Shown here: positions 12,393 to 22,309 of the stretch, piece by piece
How positions within the stretch are numbered: the stretch's first letter is position 1
How the letters are laid out: each line of letters starts with the position of its first letter
Origin: Helicoverpa zea
Taxonomy: Eukaryota > Arthropoda > Insecta > Lepidoptera > Noctuidae
DNA: 64,000 nucleotides
Assembly: GCF_022581195.2 (NCBI RefSeq)
Contig: NC_061472.1
Location: forward strand, 4,960,001-5,024,000
Reading direction: 5' to 3'
Notes under the pieces: model-generated
What the model was told of the DNA's origin: nothing
The model's database searches: none
What the model saw: the letters and a program-made list of their open reading frames with translations, nothing else
Translations under genes and position numbers: made by a program

Positions 12393-12949
12393 TTGTGTCC
12401 ATTACACATAAAACATATTTAAAGAAGCGAATCTAATTAGGGTTACAAGTAGCATCATGAATGCTTAGGCACATATTTTATATCCAAAAAACATTTATTG
12501 CAGACCTATGATCTAGTGATGTGCCAACTATAAACGATGGAAACCTAACTACGAAGGCGTCTATGTTACAAATTGGGACTATTCGAGGTGACACGATTCC
12601 TTTTAGCGAAGGTCAGTTAGGTGACACTGACATTTCTAAGTCCCCGGATATTATATTTCAGAGTTTATATTGTAAACAAGTTACAGCAATAGCACTATAA
12701 TTTGCCTATGAATTGCTGAATTGGCCTTAGGCTATCGAAATATGAAAATATAGACGAACATGACACCTAGTCATGACAAATGTATTGGTAATAATGTCAA
12801 TCTTATGAACAACTGGATGAGTTAAGGAGAGGTCAAACTTAGTTATTTAATTCTTTATCGATCACATTTTTGTAGAAGTATTGTGAGTAAATATAAAGTA
12901 AATATGTAGTTATTTAAATACTAAATAAAGAACTGTTGGATAGACAGGT
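12393..12949. other. Non-coding DNA, no gene seen
   Basis: No exon, RNA gene or repeat boundary recognised. Confidence 0.45.
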
Positions 12950-13125
12950 CGGATAGATGAATGGAGAGGGAGAGGAAGACCTAATAAAGACGGATAGATA
13001 CGGACGGATGAAGGGAGTTAGTGCCAATATGAGGAGTAACAGAGAGGAATGGAAGCGGAAGACATCTTGCACCTACCCCAAATAAAATTGGGAACAGGGA
13101 AGCGAGAAGCAGAAGAAAGATAAAC
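12950..13125 (+). pseudogene. RTE-type LINE, 3' end fragment, broken
   Basis: The plus strand encodes, across at least one frameshift and internal stops, the pattern GRP-N-KDG then MKGVSANMRSNREEWKRK then TYPK. This resembles the C-terminal tail of RTE-clade ORF2 proteins (GRPKKRW...DR-W...ADP). It is followed by a purine-rich 'gaagcagaagaaag' tail typical of LINE 3' ends. Only the last roughly 50 codons survive. A related piece lies at 40,732-40,985 on the minus strand. Confidence 0.6.
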
Positions 13126-15398
13126 AGACTTGTGACGTATATTCCTTCTTTATCTTTAACTCCAAGCCTTGACCGATTGTCGAAAGTGTGAACAAACTCT
13201 TAATCCGTTGCTACAATGTCATCAGCGATATAGCATGTCAAAGGGAACCAGTTGGTGCACTTTGCACGTCTCTGTGGATCCCCCTTGAAATAGGGATGTT
13301 GCTAAGATTGCATTCTCACCAACGACATAAAGATGTCCCTCATTAGCCGTCTGTCTTGTGCTATCTCCCTGATTATATGACTATTTATAATTTTAATTGT
13401 AAGCGTCTCGAAAAACTTCGCAGGTAATTAGTGTTCCGAACTGGACGGACCAAAGTTGCTTATTAAGTTGATGTAACTTCCAAACTACCTAAAATAGTAG
13501 GCCTGATTGCATAAACGTCAACGGCAATAAACCACAGCAATATTAGTCGTATCTCTCGCCTAATCAACACTAGGCAACATTATCCTGTATTTAGGCAAGC
13601 CCCATTATAAGGCATGTGCCTTAACCGAATGAGGTATTCGTCTCGAAGCAATCGTGACGTCACGCTCACAGCGTGAAACAAGTGCGCTGGACAACACTAA
13701 ACAGTTTGTAAATCATCCCTCCGAGGCAGGCAATACACACTGGGGAATCACTCATATGTAATTGTGACAATACATTACCGCGCAACCACTAGGAACGAAG
13801 CCTTAGGTTGGCACACAGCGCGTAATGTATCAACCGTAACGCGATACAGCCATCAATTCCAAAGGTCGTTTTCTAAGACTAGAGGCTACGGTTTGTTTTG
13901 AATCGCACGTGCAAGCACTATAGTCACGATCGCCGACCAAAATAAGAATAAATGTGCACCACAAAAGTTTTACTGGGGGCTATATCTCAGTGGCAATCTC
14001 GCCACCTGTGGACCGGCGCGGGCGCAGGTAGCGCTAAATATTCGCTACCACACAAATTACTTTGAGCTATTAAGATAGCGTGAAACGTGAGGTGGATATT
14101 TTATGGATTAGACATACGTATCTAATATTATAAGGTTTCTCGTGTCAATATGTTTATGTGAGAAGTGGTAGCTGGGACCTTTTGCACGTTAAGATTATTT
14201 TACATATTATATGATTCGTAAAGCCTTCTTGTCATTTACAACTCTACACTACGACTCTGTTATAACTCAAGTACATAAACGTTGCTGTTCTGCCTACCAT
14301 AAACGGACGAAAAGTCATGAATAGTGAGATATTTACAACATTCTTGAATTTCCGTTCTACAATTGCTGATTATAACTCATTCAAATCTCTGCTCACTGAA
14401 TTTTACTTTTATTCGACAATACTGAAATAAAAAATAGGTACCTACTACATTCACAAAGCAGATTACAAAGAGAAAGAATCTAATTAACAAACAAACATTC
14501 TTCACGGATCTATAAAAACTTACAAGCGTACATCCGTTACGGAGACAAACATCCTCAAATGACGAACATCGGAACATCTGAATAATCAATATCACGTCAT
14601 ATTTAATTGACTTTTACTCTGCTCACAATTAACTGAGACGTTTTAATTGCAACAGGATGGAGGAATCATTCAATTATGTGTAAGAAGCACTTATGATAGT
14701 CGCCCTGTCAGTTCCAACATTGTAATAATACCTTTACAATGTTGGAACTTCTGAATTAAGTTGAGGAATAAGGCAATTTGTTGAATAACGACAAAAACCT
14801 TTTCCTATAAGAATTCAAAATATGAATTTTATGCGAAGATCGACGAAGAACTTGGAAATAATCTGGACGTGTGCAAAAATGTGAGATCCATATTTTGCCT
14901 ATTACGGCGATTTCCAAATAAAATTCATAATGAATAAAGTAGAATAGAAAATGCTGAAACACCAAAAGGGCTTTAAATTAAGCTAGGTAGACCGCCACGG
15001 TAACAAAAAGAAGGTTCTCCATTTTAAATTTGCATACTTGCCTGATCTCAATTTAGTACAGTATGCACTTAGTAAATCCAGGTTCACAGGACTCATGTTA
15101 CTTATTGCTTACTAAAATATCACATTGTCTGTTACACTTTTTGTATCTCTTGTCTTAAACCGTGTCAAAGCATATCTTGCGCTATTAACATCACCCTTTA
15201 TTACATCCGTAGGTAATTGTCGGCCACAGCTAATAGCATTAGAGTCTAATTAAACTAAATGTAACGCATAAATGCCTATATATGGAATAATATCACCCAC
15301 GTTGATATCAGATTATAGACATAGTTTTAATATATTTTCTTGTAAACAGTTGTGAAGCTATGTACTAACATTCGTAGCAATGTCACTCACACGCGCAT
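13126..15398. other. Non-coding DNA with possible regulatory cluster
   Basis: No exon is supported. A GC-richer cluster at about 13,640-14,045 contains the CRE palindrome TGACGTCA (13,655-13,662), an E-box CACCTGTG near 14,003, GCGCGGGCGCA (14,016-14,026) and overlapping CAGGTAG (14,025-14,031). This density of known insect motifs could mark an enhancer, which is inference. The rest is AT-rich, with minus-strand open frames of about 70 codons that look random. Confidence 0.4.
14710..14749. repeat. Perfect 16-bp hairpin
   Basis: The arms agttccaacattgtaa (14,710-14,725) and its reverse complement (14,734-14,749) are perfect with an 8-base loop. It is too short for a microRNA precursor and may be a remnant of a small palindromic element. 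Confidence 0.55.
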
Positions 15399-15855
15399 GT
15401 GTCAGACACTAACGCGGTGTCCTGCGTGAGCGACGAACGCGACGCGACGCGACGCTGCGAACGCGACGAACGCGATCAACTCAAAGGAATTCCCTACATG
15501 CGGCCTATGTGACAGTCTGCGGCGAGACGCGACGTAACGCGTACTTGTTTTGAGGGCGACCAGACGCGACACCGCGAACTATTCAGAAGCGTTGATTGTT
15601 GTGGGACAAAAAAAACATAAATATTAAAGAAATCGTTTATTAGTACAAACAAGTTGGAAGATTGTTGCTGTCTGTACTTTAAATATGAACTTTCAAGCAA
15701 AATTGTAACACAACTTCTCCATGATTTGAGAAGTAATGACCAAAATCACGTAGGACATCTGTCGCGTATAGCATCGCGTCGCATTACGTCGCGTCGTGTT
15801 GCGTCGCGTCGCGTCGCGTTCGTCGCTCACGCAGGACACCGCGTCAGTACTGACA
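15399..15855. mobile_element. GC-rich inverted-repeat MITE with ACGCG tracts
   Basis: The ends form an inverted repeat of about 55 bp: 'acgcggtgtcctgcgtgag' at 15,411-15,429 is answered by its complement at 15,827-15,845. Tracts of gacgc/gcgtc repeats lie just inside and extend the pairing. The centre is AT-rich. No transposase is present and the outer target duplication is unclear. Confidence 0.65.
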
Positions 15856-15875
15856 GCACCGGTAGCGCCGGTAAA

Positions 15876-16035
15876 GGCTGCCTGTCCACCGGAGCGAAGC
15901 TAGGCTGCGGAGTGGAGAAACTGAGAAATATTAACCAATAGGATTGAGGAGCGGAGATTTTGTGCAATCCTATTGGTTAATATTTCTCAGTTTCTCCACT
16001 CCGCAGCCTAGCTCCGCTCCGGTGGACAGGCAGCC
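15876..16035. mobile_element. 160-bp palindromic MITE
   Basis: Terminal inverted repeats of about 70 bp begin GGCTGCCTGTCCACCGGAGC and leave a centre of only about 20 bp, so the whole element can fold into one hairpin. It sits 20 bp right of the preceding GC-rich MITE. No clear target duplication is seen. Confidence 0.75.
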
Positions 16036-17760
16036 AAAAGCTCGTCGATGCACATGCGTGAGTTAATGAAATTTTACGAACGGTATTCGGTATCTTCACA
16101 ACTGTGCATCTTTAATCTGTGTTATAGATTTGAAACACATAAAATGTAGGTAACTATCCCGCCCAAGTCGTAAAAGCCGGTGAAATCGTGCTCCTAGACG
16201 ATGTTAAGAGATGGAAATTAGTTAGAGAAATCAAAACAGTTGTACTAACTAACCGTTTAATGTAATATCTAAGAGGCTTTGATTTACTCAAGTCATATAC
16301 CTACGTTGTTGGTTTTACATTTATACATATACTTTGGTAATATCGTAGCTGTATACCTAAATAAATTTAATGTATATAGTCGAGAAATGCATTCGGTTAA
16401 ACCGAAAGCCGACCCCAAGATAATTGGGCAAAAGGCTAGCTAGATGACGAATCCTGAATGTACAATTGTTTCTTTTTCCCAATGCAATTCCAAAACCTTA
16501 CATTTGTGCCATCCTGTTTCCTTCAACAACGAGTAGAGCCTCCAAAATATTCTTGTTCAAAAAAGATAAGCCCATGTGTGTCCCACTTAGTTAATACAGA
16601 AAAGCCTAAACAAATCCATTAAACATGTCCTCTCGTCCTACTTCACGCAAAAACCTCTAGAACGAGGTCACTCTCATTACACCTGCCCCAAATTTAAACT
16701 GGGGCTCTAAACCAAAGGGCCTTTATTCCACATTCTTCCTTCAACACAATAGAATTCGGCGAAGATGATCAATCACGCGAACAATATTTGTTGTATCGAT
16801 CGGATCGGATGAGTTCGGCCGAGTTGGTCCGTGCCAGGCCCCGGCGGGACTGCGTGTCATCCCGGATTCGGTTGAGAACAATGTCACATGAAACGCAACT
16901 TGTAACCTTATAAACTGGATACATAATGTTTATGGCAATTTTACTTAGATGGCCTCACATGCGATGACAATAGTACTTATTGGATTTTTTATAGTTGGAA
17001 GAATGTAAAGTTAACTAAGGTAAACTATTATTTTATTTATTCGTTAAGGCCTTAAAGGTAGATGCCCACGACAGATTAGTGTGCCAAGATATATTTTGGA
17101 GACATTTTTCTAATCATAACGTCAGAACTAAACGTATTACCTACCAAATCGAAATTACAAACTGAGTGTTGTGTGTAATTTTTGCTGTCAATATTTATAA
17201 AGATACAGCGAATTTTCACAAAGGGACAAGATAGTAGACACTCAGCCGTGCCTACATAATAAATGAACATACCTACCTAACTACATCATCTTCATCACAA
17301 TATAGGTACAATTTCGCGCTAACTGCCTGCACTCAGTTGCAATGTTGCAATCACGACGCTGCATAAGTCAAACATCCAAATTGGGAGAACTTTGTTTTCT
17401 CACAGCCTACTTAGCATGCACCCAACAAGTTTATCTCTAAGATACCCTTATTGAGTTATATGGATGTACAACTCCTATTATATAGGAGAGAACTGATGAT
17501 AATCTAAAAGTTCACGTTAAGAGGCCTTACAAACTTCAATAGGGGATAATTTAATCAAACACCATGTATCGTAGTCAAATTGCGAATCTGAAAGTTACTT
17601 AAGATCAATGGCAGTTTGAATTCGAAAAGCTAAACTTTAAATAAACGATGCCTAATTCTAGCAGTACCTAAGCAATAACTGCCCGATTATTAATCTGAAA
17701 TAATAACGCAAGATTATGTAGGTATTGACTGATCTCTTGAGGAAAGACTCAACAACTAAG
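16036..17760. other. Non-coding DNA, no gene seen
   Basis: No exon recognised. A GC-richer patch at about 16,785-16,880 ('atcgatcggatcgg', 'ggccccggcgggac') is the only feature that stands out; it has no clear function. Confidence 0.45.
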
Positions 17761-17812
17761 ATTCTTCTTCATATAGATATTTATGTTTCCAAATACCTAT
17801 ATGAAGAAGAAT
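17761..17812. repeat. Perfect 16-bp hairpin next to a SINE
   Basis: The arms attcttcttcatatag (17,761-17,776) and its complement (17,797-17,812) are perfect with a 20-base loop. The right arm abuts the SINE head. Confidence 0.5.
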
Positions 17813-17813
17813 C

Positions 17814-18080
17814 GACCTCTATGGCGCAATGGTCACCAAGCCGGACTGCCGAATCTGAGGTCCCGGGTTCGATTCCCGGTTCGGTCGACATTTGTGTGAT
17901 GAGCATGCTTGTTGGCCGTGGTCTGGGTGTTACAATATGTATTTATAAATATGTATATGTGTAGCTATATGTAGTTTATCAGTTGTGTTAGCACCCATAA
18001 CACAAGTTAATTAATAACTTACCATGGGGCTAACCAACCGTGTGTGAAAAGGTGTCCCGACATTATTTATTTATTTATTT
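17814..18080 (+). mobile_element. tRNA-derived SINE with ATTT tail
   Basis: A tRNA-like head has an A-box-like tggcgcaatgg (17,822-17,832) and B box GGTTCGATTCC (17,866-17,876). A body with 'aaccgtgtgtgaaaaggtg' follows, then a tail of ATTT repeats. It does not fold into a full tRNA because the anticodon and acceptor arms are poor. This is the second SINE family in the window, different from the one at 7,016-7,325. Confidence 0.8.
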
Positions 18081-18184
18081 AAATACTCTAGTTGCAATAA
18101 AAGATGCTAATGAATCTGACACTGTATATTGTTATGACGACCCTAAATTCACAATTGCATCACACTGAACAACTAAATCCATAA

Positions 18185-19400
18185 GGGTCCGTTTAGATAG
18201 ACCGGGTCGGAGAGCATCGGCGCGCATTTTTCTTTTCACAAAGACCGGAGCCGATCGGCTGCGCGAGCATTGAGGGATTGTTCACACCAAACGTATTGTC
18301 CGCCGCTGACTGTGAGTATACTCACTGTCTGCCCCAGTGTGAACGTCGACTCAATCTGCAGTACCCGTACTCACCAAGCCGACAATAAGCTATAGCGTAC
18401 GATGCGCTACATGTGTGAACAAAAGAATAGGCTCGTGTACACACTAGATGCGTACGCTGAGCGGCTGACTATTCTACACATAAAAGAGCTCAGTATTTGA
18501 ACCCCCCAATCTTCATACATAACAGATGCTATGTCTTCCCAAGCGCATCTTCGTAAGTTTCTATCACTAAATTCTTCTGAATTCGCATTCCAAATACATT
18601 CTCTAGAATGTACTTCTGCAATAAACTTTTCGGTGTCGAACGTCGCGAGGTGTCACGTGTCACGTCTGTCCTCATTGAAGTTTGTTTCTCGAGTGTATTG
18701 CGGCCGAGGCGCGCGGCGGTGCGGGCGCGGCGGAGCGGCGCTATTCGGCAACTGCGTCCGCGTAGCCAATCCGCGTCCGCCGTGCATAGTCGCGTAGTAA
18801 AATAATCGGCCACTGAGAGTCAGCGACAACAGACGACGTATAGTTCGGCCATTCAGAGAATGCGTTCCTGACACGTCGCGATTGAACTGACGACGTAACT
18901 TTGCAATGGCGTTGCAGTTACGATAAAAATATTTTTGCTGGTTGTTTACCGTTTTAACAATTGAGGAGCATTAAAACAACATTATTATATCAATAATCAA
19001 TGAATGTTATTACGTCGTCAGTTCAATCGCGACGTGTCAGGAACGCATTCTCTGAATGGCCGAACTATAATAGCGTATAGTCGGTTCGGTGTGAACGACA
19101 ATTTCAATATATATGGAAAAGCAATAAACTGCGTAACGCGCGCTCACAGTCAGCGGCCGACAATACGTTTGGTCTGAACGATGCCTCAAGAACATGCAAA
19201 CGGAGCCAAATTTCAAGAAAAAATACACGATCGGAGCCGGTCGGCTCCTCTTATTATTTCACACCGAGCGCATTCGAGCATTCTCAATGACAAAAGCAGT
19301 GCGCATGCAAAAATAAACCTTACTTCAAATATTAAGTACCCAATTTTCAACGTGTTAAGAATTTGCTCTGCTCTCCGACCCGGTCTATCTGAACGGACCC
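18185..19400. mobile_element. PIF/Harbinger-like non-autonomous DNA transposon, 1.2 kb
   Basis: Terminal inverted repeats of about 32 bp start GGGTCCGTTTAGATAGACCG and differ by one base between ends. They are flanked by the 3-bp target duplication TAA (18,182-18,184 and 19,401-19,403). G-rich ends and TWA duplications are the hallmark of the PIF/Harbinger superfamily. A second inverted block ('accaaacgtattgtc', near 18,290 and 19,165) lies inside. The interior is GC-rich at 18,690-18,790 and has overlapping chance open frames with no recognisable transposase. A 227-bp MITE is nested at 18,841-19,067. Confidence 0.75.
18841..19067 (+). mobile_element. 227-bp TA-type MITE, copy 2 (nested)
   Basis: Nearly identical to copy 1, with about two base changes near the right end of the core. 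The ends read TAGTTCGGCC and GGCCGAACTA and are flanked by TA on both sides (18,839-18,840 and 19,068-19,069). It lies inside the PIF/Harbinger-like element, so it inserted after that element. Confidence 0.85.
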
Positions 19401-19403
19401 TAA

Positions 19404-19768
19404 ATGCTCTTCGTTTTACAACTAAAACAATAAAAATACAGTAAGGCTTGTGGCATCCGATTTGACCTGTCTCTGGTACTTATTTGGTTTTATTAGTCTT
19501 ATAACATTGAGAATTGAACACTAAAACACAAACTTATTTGATATTATTACGATTATTTATATAAACGATTACTTATCTATATAAACTGAGTTAAACTTGG
19601 CAATTTCATTAAAATTAAATTCTATGGTTTATGAAAGTGCAGTTTGAAATCAATAGTTAGAATAAACAGAATAATCCCTGGCAATTTCCTTCCGAACAGT
19701 GTCGCAGTCATACTAGAACTTGTTACCTAAAATATCAATTAGGTACATAGCAAGCAAATAGTAACTAA
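19404..19768. other. Non-coding DNA, no gene seen
   Basis: AT-rich; nothing recognised. Confidence 0.45.
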
Positions 19769-19961
19769 TCTATACTAATATTATAAAGCTGAAGAGTTTG
19801 TTTGTTTCAACGCGCTAATCTCAGGAACTACTGGTCCGATTTGAAAATTTCTTTCAGTGTTAGATAAGTAGCCCATTTATCGAGGAAGGCTATAGGCTAC
19901 TTTTTATCCCACGTTTAAGTAGTTCCCACGGGATGCGGGTGAAACCGCTGGCAGAAGCTAG
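19769..19961 (+). mobile_element. Helitron-like element with intact ends
   Basis: It starts TCTATACTAATATTATAAA, preceded by A, and ends GCAGAAGCTAG, followed by T: the 5'-TC / CTRR-3' ends and A-T insertion of Helitrons. Internal blocks 'ctggtccgatttgaaaa', 'ctttcagtgttagataag' and 'ggctataggctac' match the family seen as fragments elsewhere in the window. At 193 bp it is a non-autonomous copy without Rep/helicase genes. Confidence 0.75.
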
Positions 19962-22080
19962 TTTATTATATTCGACCTATTTGCAAGCGAAACGCAGTAA
20001 GTAAATGTGTTACTAAAACGATCATGCGCAGCTGGCTTGTCAATAGTTATTCTGATTATTAAACCACAGAGACCACAAAGTTGGATCAAACCGAATGACA
20101 TTTTTTTGCAAGATTGGTCTTTGCTGCGGTAATGGGGATAGGTATCTAGGTCCAATAATGACGAGTATTTTTTGTCCGTAAGTACGTTGACGATAAGTTG
20201 TCAGGGCTTAAACGCACTTTATCAAGCACCTCTTGGGTTTGAGTAGGTACTTAATCAAGTGTCTGAAACTTGGCCTTGTTAAGTGAAGTCCACCAAAGAA
20301 AAAAATAAAGTCAACCACTTATAACCCGGCTTACAACGATACACCTAAGATATGTTGCTGAATAACTTAATCGCAATGCACTTTAATAAAACACATTCGT
20401 ATTTTTCTACTAGGTACTTAGCTCCCGTAGGTACTCGTATTTCCTAATTACCGGCTTTACAACATGCTTCGGCAAACTTCGGCAAAATTCGGGTCGGTAC
20501 TTACAGTGCATCCCATATAGGAAATGGAACGTAACAGAGTAGCTACTAATGTTCTAAAATAATCTAAAATATACACGAATGTTTGCTATTTCACAATCGT
20601 TACTTACGGTTATAATTGAGAACTTTATGTGCGTTTTTCGTCTATTCCTATGTTAATCGGTTTAGTTGTTAGTTGGTTTATATACAAAGTGTATGGGCGG
20701 AAAAGAATGTCTCTATCTTGTTATGCAAATGCATCGGAATTTTATACTTTTATTTTTAATTAAATTTTTGCCTCATTAGAAAAAGCACAATTGAGATGAG
20801 AATTTAAAATATAAATTGTATAATTCTATGGTTAAGTAAAACCAGTGTGCATTTTAACCGGTCGGCAGTCTATAAAAAGAAAACTCTATAAAAGTTTTTC
20901 TAACGTTGAAAAATGTAAAGAATTTTTATCCAGCAGTTTATTCCGTGAGCTTTTAATTGGTGAGAATTTTAAAGTGGTTGCCATTCAATGTTGAGTATTT
21001 CTATAGCATTTGCATACGCTATAGGTATAAAATAAAATCCAGGTTTTCACTATAACGTACTACTGTAACGTAATACTTAAACGTCACCACCGCCTTTAAA
21101 TCGCAATTATTATATTACAAGTGTTTCAAATTAAAGTTTTTCAAACTTGACTTTTGTAACTGTTGGTATTTGGTACCTACACTAAAAATGTTAGAAATCT
21201 TACCTCCGCTCGCTAAAATCCAGGCTCGAAATCACGATGGAGTCGATATCCAGGAAACTTAAATCACCAACACTTCTGGAGCCGGAAACTGACAGGGTCC
21301 TATAATTAGAGGAAGGTTAGGGAAAGGGGAATAGGTACAGGATAAATTAGTAAGGAAATCCACGGTAAATGGGGCAGTGAAGGTATAGGAAAAGGAAGAG
21401 GTAAAGATTATTTGTATTATCCGTAAATACCTAACAAGACCTTACAAAAATCAAGGTACTAATTCCCACGGAAATACATCAAAAGACCGCTATGATGTTG
21501 ATCTTTGCAAACATATGCAATATTGACCATTGAGACAGCTTCGATACCAAAGTCTATTAACATATAACAATAGCCTTTTTCCTTCCTGTTTCAATATCTC
21601 TACCTCATATGAACGGAAAAGATCCATTTGAGTAATGGATGCCTAAAGGGCTACGGAATTTTCAATCAAACGCTCTTAGGTCCGTATACATATTCCTACG
21701 CATTCCGATCGTACAATAGTCAGCAATCGACTCGTATTAGCTTGAAGACCTGCCAATCATATTGAAATCGGTGTCCGACGAAATCGGTCGTCATGTGTCG
21801 GTCCAGTCGCCCCGAGCGCCGCCGCCCCGTGACGGTGGCAAAGCGCTGAACTAAACAGAATTATGGCTCATTAGCCGGGGAAACTTAGCCATTTCGCATA
21901 ACCACCGGCCAAACTACACACTATTTTTAAATGACCACACATCGAAAGCGGGGAACGTGAATTGTTTTCTAAGAATACGTGTTTTCTTTGAAAACTTATG
22001 GTTAAAATGTCACTTTACTTTCAGGGGAAAATATTGTGGTGGTTAACGTGGTGTTGCCATTAGACCATTACTCTTCATTA
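19962..22080. other. Non-coding DNA, no gene seen
   Basis: No exon supported. A GC-rich patch at 21,795-21,850 ('gagcgccgccgccccg') may be regulatory. Otherwise AT-rich with no repeat boundaries. Confidence 0.45.
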
Positions 22081-22307
22081 TAGTTCGGCCATTCAGAGAA
22101 TGCGTTCCTGACACGTCGCGATTGAACTGACGACGTAACTACATTCATTGATTATTGATATAATAATGTTGTTTTAATGCTCCTCAATTGTTAAAACGGT
22201 AAACAACCAGCAAAAATATTTTTATCGTAACTGCAACGCCATTGCAAAGTTACGTCGTCAGTTCAATCGCGACGTGTCAGGAACGCATTCTCTGAATGGC
22301 CGAACTA
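22081..22307 (-). mobile_element. 227-bp TA-type MITE, copy 3 (reverse orientation)
   Basis: Same element as copies 1 and 2 but with the core inverted. The ends are TAGTTCGGCC and GGCCGAACTA with TA duplications (22,079-22,080 and 22,308-22,309). By eye its core matches copy 1 without differences. Confidence 0.85.
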
Positions 22308-22309
22308 TA

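Noticed and set aside
17814..17890. Possible tRNA gene
   Set aside because: tRNA-like head only; followed by SINE body and ATTT tail, and the arms do not pair as a functional tRNA.
18529..18874. Overlapping 60-95-codon frames on both strands in a GC-rich segment
   Set aside because: No domain and mutual overlap; they are a by-product of low stop-codon density in the GC-rich interior of a transposon.
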